Shown one piece after another: positions 1 to 12,345 of a stretch of DNA of 64,000 bases. The notes beneath the pieces are model-generated. The model saw only the letters and a list, made by a program, of their open reading frames with translations. It was not told the DNA's origin and did no database searches. The stretch comes from Neurospora tetrasperma FGSC 2508. Lineage: Eukaryota; Ascomycota; Sordariomycetes; Sordariales; Sordariaceae. Each line of letters starts with the position of its first letter. Within the stretch, counting starts at the first letter, position 1. The stretch covers positions 484,038-548,037 of the forward strand of contig NW_009799099.1 in the NCBI RefSeq assembly GCF_000213175.1, written 5' to 3'. Position numbers and translations under genes: made by a program.

Positions 1-3000
1 CTCTCTCTCCCAGAGGTTGCCTTCGTTGCCACTTTCACTTTGGTGCCTGACTGGAGCTGATCTAATTCTCCGGATAAGCACAGCCAGATCCGATACCCAT
101 TTCCTTCCATCTGAAGGTTACCTTCCAGAGTTGGCAAACCTAGGTACTTACTACCTACTGTACCTGGAGTTCGATTTCCTTGATCTACCACCATCACAAA
201 AATCAGAAATATCGCAATGCCTCCTTCCATTATAAATCGAAAATCGGTAACACCCGAGTGGAAAAAAAAAGTGAAGAAAAAAAAAATCTTCTCCAGATGG
301 ACCGAGTTTCCATTTCCACTCCTCCTTCGTTCTTTCCCAGCACTAACCAGGGCCTGGCAATGGAGCCAACTTAACCGTCCATCATCCGTCATCCTCTAAT
401 GTATGTCAGATGTGCGTGCAGGACACGGTACATCTGGAGCGCGAGTGGGTACCGCGGGAGCCGGATGATTTTGTTGGATTCGCTGCTAAAAAGTGATGGC
501 AGGAGCGGCGTGTCAGGTACCCACCAGCCTGCCACAGGTGACTGTACATAGCGATCCCCACCCACCTCATGAACACCGACCCCAAGTTGCCCCTGGCCGT
601 TTTTTTTCGTTCGGCTCTTCCGTCGACTTGACGATTGACGGCTCGCTCCGACCTTCGTTCCTCCTTCCATCTTCTCTGCTTCCTTCCTTGCCTGTGATGA
701 CAAAAAGAAACAGGCGGGCGAGAGAGGAAGGAAGGGAGGCACGGACAGGCTTTTCCCTTCTTCGGCTGCCTTTTTTTTTCTTTTTTTTTTTTTTTTTCGT
801 TGCCTTCTTCCTCGGGTCGGTTTTTTTTTTTCTCTCTCCCTTGGTTCGATCGATGACTCTTATTTCTTCCCCCATCCATCCCTTCCGACAGGCCGGACTC
901 AAGTGGGTTTGTCCTCCATTCGTTCCCTGCGACCTTGTGCCTGCCTGCCTTGCTCTGATTGATATTGGTGATTTTGGTGAGAGGGTGTCGTCGTTTCTTC
1001 GAAACTTGTTGCTAGCACGCTACCTTTGGGTCCGTCTGCCATAACATTCGGCACCACCCAACCTTCTTTTTATTATCAGATTTTCCATTTGCTGGTTTTC
1101 TCATCTTGGGAAAAACATGTCCCTCCTGTTGTGCTCCCTCAAGCTGCTCACCGGAGACTTGACCGTTGATATGGGCCAGATCGGATCAGGTTCCGCATTG
1201 GCCGAGGCACGATATTGTTGCTCAAATGCAGACACTCTTCCCTTCGCTTCCGATGCTGTGCCTCTGCGGGCGGCAACATGATTTTCTCTCTGGTCGGTCC
1301 ACACAAACATTCGAACCCAAGCGGAATGTTCTCTCCGGGGTTGTCACCTTCTCTGACAAACTAGGACGGATTCAGACACGACATCCCTTGAACTTGATCA
1401 CGGACGGTTGACGCCGGCACTTCTTGTCTGTCAGTGCTGGGATGGGCAACACAAAGGGACAGGGCCAAGGCCGGGTGCCTGGCCTGGCGTGGTCTGACGA
1501 TTGCTTGACGTCGAACCCAGTGTTGCGGTACGGGTAGGGTAAACTCGACGCAGTGTGCTGATCTCTTGAACCACGCGGGTTGATGCTGATGTCAAAGACA
1601 TGAAGCGGCCGTTGCTTTCCCCGATCAACGCTCATCTGAGACCTGGTTACATCATCTTGAACGGCCATCACAGCTTACAAGTCAAATCAGGGTCTTAAAG
1701 GGTTCTTGCACAACTCCCTGATCCAGTCCAGCTTCACCCAGCTTTGGGCACCGACAACACCATAGCACTACTTACACCGTAAACTACCTAGCACCCGAGA
1801 CAACACAAGACATCAATAACACTGCCAAGTACCCCCTTAGCACATCGGTAATGGTAGGCTGGTGTGTCTGGTGGTCCAGGAAACGCGGCGTAGAAGAAAG
1901 AGGTTAGCCTCTCACAGCCGGCCAAGTGGACGGTGGTACACCCTCTCGCGTTACTCTGCACGCCACCACCCCATTCCCTTGGGTTGCTTCCCCACGGGCC
2001 TATTTTCCTTTTTCTACATGGGATCTTCTATTCGAGGGCTTTCGGCTTTTCCCCCCTCGCGTTCCTTTGTTGGCTTGGCAAGGCTGTATAGTTCACGCCG
2101 CAAAGGATTGGCTCTTAGCCGGTCTGCGTTGAAGCTGACGACATATTCTCGCCGTGTAACGCCCTCGGTGGGTAACCAAGAGTCAAGAGTGAGATTTTAG
2201 AGGGCTCAGGCAGAAGGAATGGACCGCTCCGTACCTGAAACCGCCGCGTCCCCAAGTAAGCTGGACCAAGAAAACGAGTGGACAAAGGGCACACAACTGC
2301 AGTTCGTTCGCTTCAGACGTCACCTCTTGGTCGATGGCTAGGGGCACAGGTACTCAAGCATTTGTAAAATATCGCCTTTTGTCTGCAGTGATTAGTATCC
2401 CTTTTGCGGCTTTCTACGGCTCATTTCGGCGCTCTCTTTCTTTTTCCCCAACACGTAATCCTCAACTGCGAGCTTGCCGAGCGAGACGCTCTCTCTCTCT
2501 CCTTTGACGAGAGCCAAGACCGACCTTGCAGCGAACATCCAGACCACCTCCTCACCGTTTGAGGAAAAGAGCACATTTCTTTTTTCAGCTGCCAGATACA
2601 TATCTAGAAATCTCAGAGAGAACTGAACCGAACCCCGCCTCTTTGAGTTCCATTCCTACGTAGTTTTGCCAACGGTTCTTTGACACGTGGTGAAAAAGGT
2701 GGTGGGAAGAGATTTTCACTTCAATGTCTCCTAATTTGCAACTTTGATTCAACAACCGTTCGTGTCATGGGGTCCAGTCGACCCGCCGCCTTGTCATATG
2801 AACTTGATTGAACACTTGCACATTCGATAGGTTAGGTAGGTACTAGGGATCTCCCTACATACATATAACGACACTGCATATGTCTATCCAATCCCGACCG
2901 ATCCTGCCCAATCCCGTCCGTCGTCCAAAGGTTCGCCTCTAGTATAGCATTCCTGTTCCGTTCGTTTCCTCCACCCTCCCCCTCCTCCACTCACATACAT

Positions 3001-3188
3001 ATGTAACTGTTCCCAACGGAATGAACGCCTCCTATTGTTCGACGACGACGACGACGAACTGTGGAACCTCAACGCCTCCACGGCTGCTGCATATGTATGT
3101 ATGTCCTGTCGGTCCACTGCTGCCCTTTGGGGGGGCTGCGTCTGCTGCGTCTGCTGCGGCGTCTGCTGCTCGTCATGTATGTACATAT

Positions 3189-3212
3189 CAGCAGCAGCAG
3201 CAGCAGCAGCAG
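3189..3212. repeat. CAG trinucleotide run (8 units)
   Basis: Eight uninterrupted CAG units are seen directly. They lie in the gene-free left flank, close to a GAC run near 3045-3060. Nothing suggests they are translated. Confidence 0.9.
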
Positions 3213-5067
3213 AGTTACATACATCTGTCTCTAACCACCGATTCGCCCTGCTTCTGCGATATAATCATATGCGCAGGAACCCGTCCTTTTCACTGGCTGT
3301 TGGGTCGTTCGTTCGTTTGAGAACTGGTGTGTGCTTGCTGATTCTGATTCTGAAGAAATCTTTAAGGGGGGGTATCGGTTGGTAGATAGGCGAATATGCG
3401 TAATGCCCGCTGTCTAGTGTGATAGCTCCAGTGGGATGATATAGTTGCTGGTTTACTGAAGGCCGACCTTGATATAATTCCCCACGCATTTTCTTTGGTG
3501 GTCTATCTTGATTCAGGTCCGGGTGTTGAAATGGTTGCTATGGCTATCTGTGATCGTCGGCTGAGATATGAACTGAAGGGGTCGATTATTGAAGGCATGT
3601 GCTGTCCTCTATCCATTGTCAGAGCGTGGAAGATTGAGATCGGTACAGGTAGACGTGTAAGTTGGGGAGTTCTCAAATCATTGGAAGAATGAAAAAATGG
3701 GAAGGTTGAATTAGATAGTATAACCATGACCGTAAACTCTACTTAGACAGACGCCCATCCATCCGCTTGTCAACATGCTTGGAGACGAGTTAGATTCATG
3801 ACGGATGTGTTGAGACACTCCCCGAAGATGGAATGCTACCTACGTATGTATGTAAGTTGCAAAAGACAAAGAAAGAGTGACGAACAGAGAGAGACCAGTC
3901 AACTGACAGCGATGGTGTTCTTGTTTTCTGTTTTTAAAGAAAGAAAAAGAGTATAGTCCCACGTGACACTACATATCCTGAGCAAAGGTAACCAAGTTAT
4001 CACAGAAAACCCTCAACGAACCTCTACGTTCAATGACCAGATATATCAGGTACTGTTATTGTAACGCATATCATCATAACATAAAGGTTCTCACCTACTT
4101 TTACATCATACCTCTAGTCCAGTTCATACTTGACATCCACGTAGGTAGGTAGGCAAAACACAGATTTTAACTCACAAGTCGAACTGACTGCCTCACGCTT
4201 CTACTCTTTACAAGAAAGCTTGCAAGCAAGGCGGGTAGGTAGTGAGCAGGAAGCACAAGTACCTAATAGATAAATATCAAGTACCTACCTATGTACACAC
4301 TCAATCCATCCATCCGCTGTCACCTCCAGTCTGACAATCTCAAGTCCTAAAGACACGACGTGCTGTTAACGCGGAACTCGATGACCAAAAGGGAAACAAG
4401 AGAAAGAGAACTGACCGACCTGAAATAACCTGAACTGGCCTGAACCAAGCTGGCTGGACCTAGGACGGAACTTCTGCATGGACGACATTTTTTACGTAGT
4501 TGTTCAACACCTACCTACAAGTAAAACAAATAAGTGCATATGATTAGGTACCTAGAGGTACCTGCGAGAGCCACCACACAGTTCCTTCAGATACCTACCT
4601 ACAGACAGATAATAACGTCACCCATTATTAGCATAAAGGAAGGGATTATCAAAGAGGTAGGTACTAAACTAAGCAGACATGCATGTGTGTATACTTTGGA
4701 AGATGGAGACTTCCATCGTTGACTTGTGTAGGTAGGTAGGTGTGCTAGGTAGGTAGGTAATACCTGCTGAATTCACTGTTATGAAGGAAAGAAAAAAAGA
4801 AAGAAAGAACGGGTGTTCTTGGATCTGCTATAAAACTAAAAGTGCCAAATTTTGCATACCTACACACACTTAGGTAGGTAGGCTGAAGTGATTCTTATTT
4901 GCTATTTATTACTACCTAGTCCAAAGGTCTAGTGAGGTAAAGACTAGATTGTACCCACTGTCGTTATAGGGACGTATGAGTATAGTGAGTTCAAACTTGG
5001 CGTGGTATGATATTCAGTGCGCTATATTACTTAGTTGTTGTTCATTTGCAAGCATGTAAGGTAGAAA

Positions 5068-5095
5068 GTAGGTAGGTAGGTAGGTAGGTAGGTAG
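5068..5095. repeat. GTAG tetranucleotide tandem run
   Basis: Seven consecutive GTAG units form the longest block of a tetranucleotide that recurs, on both strands, throughout 4140-5100 and more sparsely elsewhere (for example 7962-7971, 25801-25810). Such tracts are common in Neurospora intergenic DNA. Confidence 0.9.
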
Positions 5096-5183
5096 ATGCT
5101 ATTGAGGCCTTGAACATGGTAGATAAATATTAATTTAGTCTAAAGGTAGTCTTCAGCGGCTCCGTATTACCTCTATCATACAG

Positions 5184-5212
<29 letters not shown>
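5184..5212. repeat. CA dinucleotide run
   Basis: About 14 CA units in a row are seen directly, in noncoding DNA about 540 b beyond the stop of the minus-strand coiled-coil gene. Confidence 0.9.
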
Positions 5213-5215
<3 letters not shown>

Positions 5216-5751
5216 AGTTTATCATCTGTCCATCTATCCATCAATCCATCCACTCAATATAATAACAGTAGCATATAATGCCTAAAACACACAAAGTTTT
5301 CTATCTCAGTAGGATAATACTTGTGTACATCTTTCCTTTATAAAAGTTAGAATAGTTATAACCAACGTCATTAATCTTTCCCAGTTATCTTGATTCTTTT
5401 GATATCTTTCTCTTTCTCTTTCTCTTTCTCTTTATCTTTTCCCTTTTTCTCTCTTGTCATTCCTTCTTCTCGTACATCCCACCTTATCCCCTTTCTACTA
5501 TCCTAGAACCACCCTACTTAGACCAGCAACTAAGTCCCCAAGTCCCAGTAATGATAAGGTTGTACGTATAGATAGTTCAGATAGAAAGGCATTCCCCCTC
5601 CCGTCCCGTCTCGTCTCCAACACCTTCAACACCAACACCAAGCTCTCACCCGACTGACGCTTGGAGGAAAAAAAGCTCAAATCATAAATATCTAATCCAA
5701 CTCGCATAAATCACAAGCCAGATAGATTCAAAAAAGAAGTCAAAATCGGGT

Positions 5752-7870
5752 CTACTCCCTGATCACCTCCCCGCCCATGGCCCCCTCCACTGCCACACTA
5801 TCCTTCCTTCCACCCGCGCCTCCACCACCGCCAAACGCCCACCCAATCCAGCTCGTCCTCTTATTCTGCTGCGCCTGCTGCTGTCTCGCCGCCTCCTCCG
5901 CCGCCGCGTTCTCCTGCACCAGTCTGAGCGGGCGCGGCTTATTCCCCGCAAACGTCGTCGCGGGTTTCTCATGGTGGCTCCTCGGCGGGCTGTGGCTGGG
6001 CGTCGACATGTCCTCTCTCCCGTATCCCGTGATGGACGACCGGATGGATTGCGTATCAGACGAGGTCTCGCTGTTGCGGACGGTTCCCGGGAAGGTCGAG
6101 GTCGAAGAGCGGTTGGGGTTAGAGTTGAAGAAGGAGCCGCCCGAGGTGCGCATGGTGGGGGACAGCGGGGAAGCGGCTTCGTCCCGCGAGTATTGACTGG
6201 CGGAGGAAGGGGCGACACCGGTGTTCTTGTTGTACATGGCGCTGGCGACGCTGGCACCGGGGCCGAATTGCTCGCTTAGCGGGCGGCCGCGACGAGAACC
6301 GGCTCCGCTGACGGAGCGGCCGAGACCGATGGGGATGGAGGGCGCCGTGTCCGGGTTGGTGGTGATGGGGCTAGGGGCGCCGAACCCTCCGCCGGCTTGG
6401 GGCATGAAGGACATGGGGCGAGGGCGGACTCGCGCGGCGACGGTAGAGCCAATGGGACCGCCGCCTGTGGCGGTGGACTTGGGGCGCTGGATGAGGTTGC
6501 CGCTGGCGCCACCGGCGGGGGCAGGGGGCAGCTCCTTGTTGGTGTTGGGTTTCGCCGCGGAAGATGGTGACTTGAAGTCGTTGGACTGGTCGAGGATGTG
6601 CTCAAATTCCTGGTGCGACAGGAGACGCTCGATGATCTTGTTGATGTACAAGGTCAGAGCCTTATTCTGGTCCTTGACGGTCTTGAGCTCGCCTTCGAGA
6701 CGCTTCTGGGCTTCGTTGTCGACTTCTTGAATGGGCTCGTGATCGACGGCATCCGAGAGCTCATCGGCCAGGCTGGTGGGGCCGGTGGTTGTTGACCTGC
6801 CCTCGAGAGCGGCAAGGGCGTCCTGGTTCGCGGTGCTGCCCATGTAGCTGAAGTCGCTGGTGCCGAAGTCGCCCTTCAGTGTCCTCTCCTGGAGGAGGAG
6901 CTGGTAACTTTCGTTGTCTTCCATCAGCCGAGCGTTGGCCATGCGCGCTTCCATTAGTTGCCTTTCAACCTCGCGCAGACGCCCTCCCCCTTGGTTTTCG
7001 GACTCGACAAGTTTGATCTGTGCCTCGGCCAATTCGAGCCTGAGCGATTCAATCAGCTTATCTTTCTGGAGCAACAGCTTCGAGTTGTTTTGTGAATTGC
7101 TGCGGTGGATCGAGGAAGGCGGCGCAAAGCTTCCGTTGTCGAGGTTCTGCGAACTACTTGTGGTAGCGATTGCTGGAGCAAAATAAGTTAGCGGATACGG
7201 TTCAGATGAAGAAAGGGGTAATGTTTGCAAACTTACAAGGTCGCCTCGCGTGCCTCACGCCCTCTTCATCCCTCTGCGCCAGACTGTCCTTGAGTCTCTG
7301 GATAACGGTCTGCATCTCCTCCTCGCGGTTGGCCATCTCGTCCTTCTCCTTCATCATGGCGCTACGCTCAGCCTCGTAGATGCTCTCCATCTCGCGCATC
7401 TGACGGGAGATCTCGCGCTTCTCGTTCTTGAGTGCCTCGATCTGCTCCTCGTTTTCGTGCACCTTCTCCTCCAGCTTGGCCTGTTCCCTGGTCGCGTCGT
7501 CTAACCTGCTCTGCAGGATGTCCATCTGGCGCTTGTGGGATTCTGACGAGGCCTCGGCCTTGGATAGCCTCTCCTTGAGATCTTCTATGATGGCCAGGGT
7601 TTCGGCGCGGGCAGCCTCCTCGCGCTCGAGGTCTGCCGATGACGGCTCCTTGGTGATATTGTTGGTGCCATTGCCGAGAAGGGACTCGCGTCTTGACGAG
7701 ACGGCAGCGCGGGCTGAGACTAGGGTTCCTGATCGTATGGAGCGTGTGCGCGCGGCGCTGGAGGCAGTGGGAGCAGACGAGGGCGTAGAGGCTCTGGCGG
7801 CTGGGCGCGTGGATCCCGTTGGTGTTTCCCGGCCTGATGACGCTGGCGGCTTCTTGACGACGGTTGCCAT
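5752..7870 (-). CDS. Coiled-coil protein of the fungal 'M protein repeat' type
   Basis: The model is complement(5752..7172, 7237..7870), 684 aa. The 64 b intron has a GTAAGT donor at 7236, a GCTAAC branch site and a CAG acceptor, and phase 1 is kept across it. The start at 7870 sits in AAAATGGC. The N terminus (about residues 1-60) is Ser/Thr/Ala/Arg-rich and disordered. Residues about 75-260 form a charged heptad-rich coiled coil, and a second coiled coil follows after the intron. Next comes a conserved-looking helix (LYINKIIERLL), then a Pro/Ser/Gly-rich tail ending near a WIGWAFGGGG stretch. The layout resembles fungal proteins annotated as M protein repeat or septation-related (Uds1-like), so a cytoskeletal or cortical scaffold is an inference. 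No catalytic motif is visible. Confidence 0.8.
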
Positions 7871-10800
7871 TTTGTGCTAGTGTAGGTTGTGGTGAAAGTG
7901 TTGTTCCCGGTAGACGGGAGTAACTGCGATTTCGAGGGTATAGATGTGGTGGTATTCTAGCAGGTAGGTAGGCAACGGGTTGTAAAGAGCGTTCAGGTTT
8001 GTGTGTACAGGTCAAGTTTCGGAGTCAAGGTTTGGATGTTGTAACAAAAAGGAACGATGGCCGTTGGAACGAAAGGGCGATCGAACTGGCGGTGGGGGCC
8101 CTTGCTCCCTTCGGTTGTTGATGGGGGGAATTGATTGCCGTCGTTAATGCCTTTGGAGAGGTAAAAGAGTGGTCCCCTGTTTAACTGGTTCTTGGGTGGT
8201 ATTCTGCGCCTGCAGTAGCATGAATGCGTGCTGCGCGCTTGCAGTGCTTGGCCCCTTTCTTCAACTTGTTGTGTTTTCTGTAAAGATTGGGCCTTGGATG
8301 CAGTGCAGTGCTTTGCAGCCGGTACACTAGAGGTATGTAGCGCTTGCAGCGGTTGGAGAGAATTCTTTGAGAGGAGGGGAGTTGACAGTTTCCAAATACA
8401 GAAACTAAGACAAAAAGAAGGACATGTCAGGAGACAACTGAACACAACGTGACTCGAGGTCGACAATGGAACTGAAGGTTCCTTATTTCAGATTCAGAAT
8501 AGAAACGGTACAGTGAGTGGCGTCTTACATCCATTCCCATTCATCCTCCAAAAAAAAAAGGTCGAAAAAAGGGTGCACAGGCAGTGAGTGAATGGGCCCC
8601 GACGGATGGATCACAGGCTCCAGAAAGGTCTCCAGCAACTTGAAGCGGGCCGGGCGAAAAAAGGGATTGGTTCATGAATCAGCCCTGTTCCCTGGCGTGG
8701 TGCCCAGGTACAAGATAAGTCCACTAACAAGCTCCCCTGCAAAACACACATGCCGCAGGCGGAGCAACCGTCAGGTCCCGTTAGTGCCTACTTGTAGAAA
8801 AGCGGGTACCATTTCGGTCCATGTCCGAAGGGACTTGACGTGGGAACGTGAGGCATCCATCCCTCCCTCGTCTCTATCATTGGTTTCGTTGTCGGTTGTA
8901 CAAGAAGCCGCCTCCTGAGGGACGGATGGATGGACGGATGGATGGCAAGCAAAACCACACGGTCAGCCCCGATCCGAGGCGGACACTTGTGAGATTTGTG
9001 TCGACTTTGCCGTCTTACAAACTACGTAAAGTAGCTAAAGATGGTAGGGAGCAGCGCAGCATTTTGGTGTCACACATTCTTCGTCTATCTATCTTTGGGT
9101 ATAGACGTGTTGCCCGAAAAGAAATATTATCCGGATTCTTTCCCAACTTGACCCAATCAATCTATTGATGGGATTCCATGGCTCTTGTTACGCCGTATCC
9201 GTGTCAATGGGTCAACTCGAAAGACACTGCTTCCCTGTTCAGAGGCAACTCGTGTTTGGTTTCGAGTTTCGTCTTCGTGTGTCTGATCGCAGTCGTATAC
9301 CTCGCTAGGTACTCGGATTTGTATCGAGTATGGTACACCCCAAAGAACTGGAATGCGATATCTGAACGGCAAACAACATCCCATTTTTCATGCATATCCC
9401 TAAGGGGCAGCTCAGTCAGTCGACTCACTGCGCAACAGATACTTACGTCCCGGTCACGTTGTGGTGCATCATGCATACTTGGAAATTAGATGGTCATGGC
9501 TTCATCGTTAGTCTAGTTGAGGAGGAACAAAGTTTTGAAACCCTGAGAAACCATTTCCTTGTAGGGACCTACCTACGCTTGCAAGAAGAATCCCGTCCAG
9601 TTATATCGGCTCGATCCATTCCAGTGGAGAACAGACTGGCCGACTTGTTCCAGAAGCCCTGGCATCTGTCCATTGCACATTGGATATTTTGTACAGCACT
9701 AGGAGGTCTAATGTTTGTCCTTCTCATTCCTGCACAAATATTCTTAGCCTCGTTCACGTCAAGGTAATGCCGTATCCGAGTTAATCTGAACAAATGTCCA
9801 ACACACTTTCCGCCTTCTACCACTTATACGTGCCTTTAGGTTCATGGGGAGGAGATTCACTTAGCTCTGCTTAGAGTGAGACCCTCAGAACCCGTGCCGT
9901 TGACGTAGTAGGCTAGCTGTAGTGCAGTCTAGCTTCGTTCCGAGACATTTCGACACATTTGACATTTCGATATCCTTCTTGACATTTCCCGATGGCATAA
10001 CGCATAAAACATGGCCGTTCACATTCCTTCGAACGTTTCCGCCTCTACGGTTGCCATAACCCGTCCGTAGTCCCTTCCCTACTAACAAGAATGGCAGGGG
10101 TACAGCATACAAGGACGATAGCGAACGGGCCATCATTATCTCCAAGCAAGCAAGCAAAGCAAGCAAGGGGGCCGGCGGCTGACTAACTCGACCAAGATGA
10201 AGTAGTGTAGTAGAACCCATAACCCCTATCGGCTATCCCAGAAATCTCCGGCTCGGCTCGTTGCTCGAACATCCTTTGATCTGCCGTTACGATGATCGCT
10301 TAAAGTGGTTAATGTGTGTTTACAGTAGTTTAGTTCGCTTCAGTGTTTCAAGGCTTGAACGAGGGCCTTCCGTCTCCAGTGAACACCAAAACTACCCCCT
10401 TTTGTTTTTCAGCGTCTTGGGGTTAACGGCTCCGGATCTTCCCCAGACGGGAGAACCGGCTGTGGACAGCCCTTTGTGGATGTTAATTTCGCTGTCAATG
10501 CAACCAACCGTCAGGGCTGTTAATTCCGGACTTATACGCTAACTAGGTAATTCAGAGCATGACTACCGGCCGTTGACAATGGATGGGTTTCTGGTGTGGG
10601 TTACCAACATCTTTGAATTCTTGGTTGCGGCGTGGCCGATTTGGTGATTACCATACCATCCTTCACATGTCTTGAACCTCCACTTGTCTGAACAGAGTGT
10701 TGACGAATTACAAGACGATATCCCAACCGGATTTCGACCCTCCCTGCGTAATATCAACCGAGCCTGGTATGTATAGGCGGCATACACTTATAACTTGGAT

Positions 10801-11316
10801 GTGCTTTACTCCCGCCACCAAAAGCGCAGCTAGACGAGAAGCTCTCAAGCTGGAAGCCGGCTTACAACAGGATGTTCTGTCAAGGAGCTGGGTGTAAGAG
10901 CGTCGAGCAGCTTCACGTATCTCTGGTCATGACCACGGATAAGACGTTGGTTGCTCCATGGACTGTCTCAAGTTGACAGGAACCATCCGCTATGCTCCTT
11001 TCTACCACGCATGTCGCTCATACAAGACGTTGAAGGTCAAAGTCGCTTAGTCGGGAACTGCAGTCGGATATATCACGCTGATAAAGCAGATCGGACAATG
11101 TTGGACAACAATGGGTATCTTGATAGACTCGTCTTCTATTTTAAGGACTAGCCTATTGAAAGTTGCCCTGGGGCGAGACCTCTGCCCATTCAGGCACAGC
11201 GGTGGAAAACCGCCGCAGATTCGGTTCATCAAGCCGTCATGCCATTTTTCCATGATTTTCAAAGCCTGAACGCCGTATCCCTATGCCGAACGAGAAGATA
11301 ATACTCGACGCAGCAT
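7871..11316. other. Intergenic: leader of coiled-coil gene and spacer
   Basis: About 3.4 kb without a credible gene. The right-hand third is the 3' side of eL30 (minus). The left part, about 7871-8470, is rich in CT on the minus strand and is the likely promoter and 5' UTR of the coiled-coil gene. The open frames here, for example 9390-9767 and 9885-10220, have no codon bias, no recognisable domain and no good start context. A short CAAG repeat lies at about 10143-10167. Confidence 0.55.
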
Positions 11317-11915
11317 TTACTGCTGCTGGTCGGCGAGGATGTCGGAGTCACCGGCATCAAGGATGGCCATGGTGGAGCAGCGGAAGAGCTTACCGCAGGC
11401 GGTACCGAGCTCAATCTGTAGTGGGAGGTTGTGTGTAAGCCACGGAACAGGTACCCTCCAAAGCCTGAAGACAGACTTCTTCTCTGGGTGGACCCGAAGA
11501 TGGCGCCGAGGGCATCTTCAGGCCGGGAACAGAGAGAACAGCAGACAAAGATCTTGCAATCTTTGCCGTGCCACTGCAAGGAGATGTCAGGCTAAACTTA
11601 CGTTGGTGCCGGTGTAGTGGTGGACGGCAGTCTTGGACATCATGGAGTAGTACTCAAGCTCAGACTTGCGGAGGGGAGGAGTGTTGGCAGAGATGAGGAT
11701 GAGCTTGGCCTTGCCGGAGCGGAGGGCCTTGAGGGTGCTGCGGTAGCCGAGGACGACCTTGCCGGACTTGATGACAAGGGCGAGCTATTCGCAAAGACAT
11801 CATCGTCAGCATTCTGGTGTTTTGTGATTTTGCAGATTTCGCACATAGCGATGGGATTGGAACGTACCTTGGCACCAATGCTCTGGGCGTCAGACTTGGA
11901 CTTCTTGGGGGCCAT
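11317..11915 (-). CDS. rpl30: 60S ribosomal protein eL30 (L30e)
   Basis: The model is complement(11317..11415, 11602..11784, 11868..11915), 109 aa, close to the yeast length of 105. Exon 1 encodes only 16 residues, the Lys-rich start [11 protein letters not shown]. Exon 2 carries the core with [16 protein letters not shown] and [16 protein letters not shown], which are hallmarks of L30e. Exon 3 carries the tail with GTACGKLFR and [10 protein letters not shown]. All introns have GT-AG ends. The protein is a component of the large ribosomal subunit; in yeast L30 also binds a kink-turn in its own pre-mRNA and blocks splicing. It is divergent from uL16 across 430 b, so both genes probably share promoter elements. 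The identification is firm. Confidence 0.96.
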
Positions 11916-12345
11916 TGCGAATGATTTTGTCGATGAACTGAACCGTGGAAATGGGCAAGGTCTCGCTGGTGGTGAGGTCTCAAGTCGTCGTTCGCTGGCT
12001 TCAAGAAGGATTCAGCAAAAAAAAGACCATCACGAATATTTCAGATCCCCTCCCATTGCGGCAGTGGAGGCCGTGCACACTTCACCTGCCAGCCAATCAC
12101 CTGCGAGCAGCTGGGCAACTGGCACAAAGCCCTAACGCCCCACATTTTCGGACCTGGCGCGCACCTGACCAGGCAGATCGGCCTGCCTGCCTCCCACCCA
12201 CTCCGGCGCTGGATTGGTAATCGCCCGCCAAAATCGCCTCCCCTTGATCTTAAAGTTAGAGGATTTCACTTTGTCGTCGTCGCCCTCTCAACCCACGAAC
12301 AACCACCTACGACCTCGTACGTGACATCATCAAAAATCAGTCAAA
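11916..12345. promoter_or_regulatory. Shared divergent promoter of eL30 and uL16
   Basis: The 430 b between the two start codons must contain both promoters and both 5' UTRs. CCAAT boxes are seen in opposite orientation: CCAAT at 12093-12097 and ATTGG at 12213-12217. Pyrimidine-rich tracts and GTCGTCGTCG near 12270-12280 probably belong to the uL16 leader. Coordinate control of the two ribosomal-protein genes is an inference from the layout. Confidence 0.65.

Larger units (their letters stand above)
1..5751. other. Gene-free, microsatellite-rich stretch
   Basis: No open frame here has the codon bias or domain content of the real genes in this window. The stretch is built of low-complexity DNA: a run of 17 T at 781-797, a CAG run at 3189-3212, many short GTAG/CTAC blocks between about 4140 and 5100, a CA run at 5184-5212 and CTTTCT repeats near 5405-5432. 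The right end must hold the 3' UTR of the minus-strand coiled-coil gene. The left end could be the long leader of a gene outside the window. Confidence 0.6.

Noticed and set aside
389-1044. Overlapping frames of 110-180 codons on both strands
   Set aside because: They run through T and TTCC homopolymer tracts and give Phe- or Lys-only stretches with no domain or codon bias.
11617-12135. 172-codon plus-strand frame over eL30
   Set aside because: Antisense of eL30 exons and introns; the eL30 model on the minus strand is firm.
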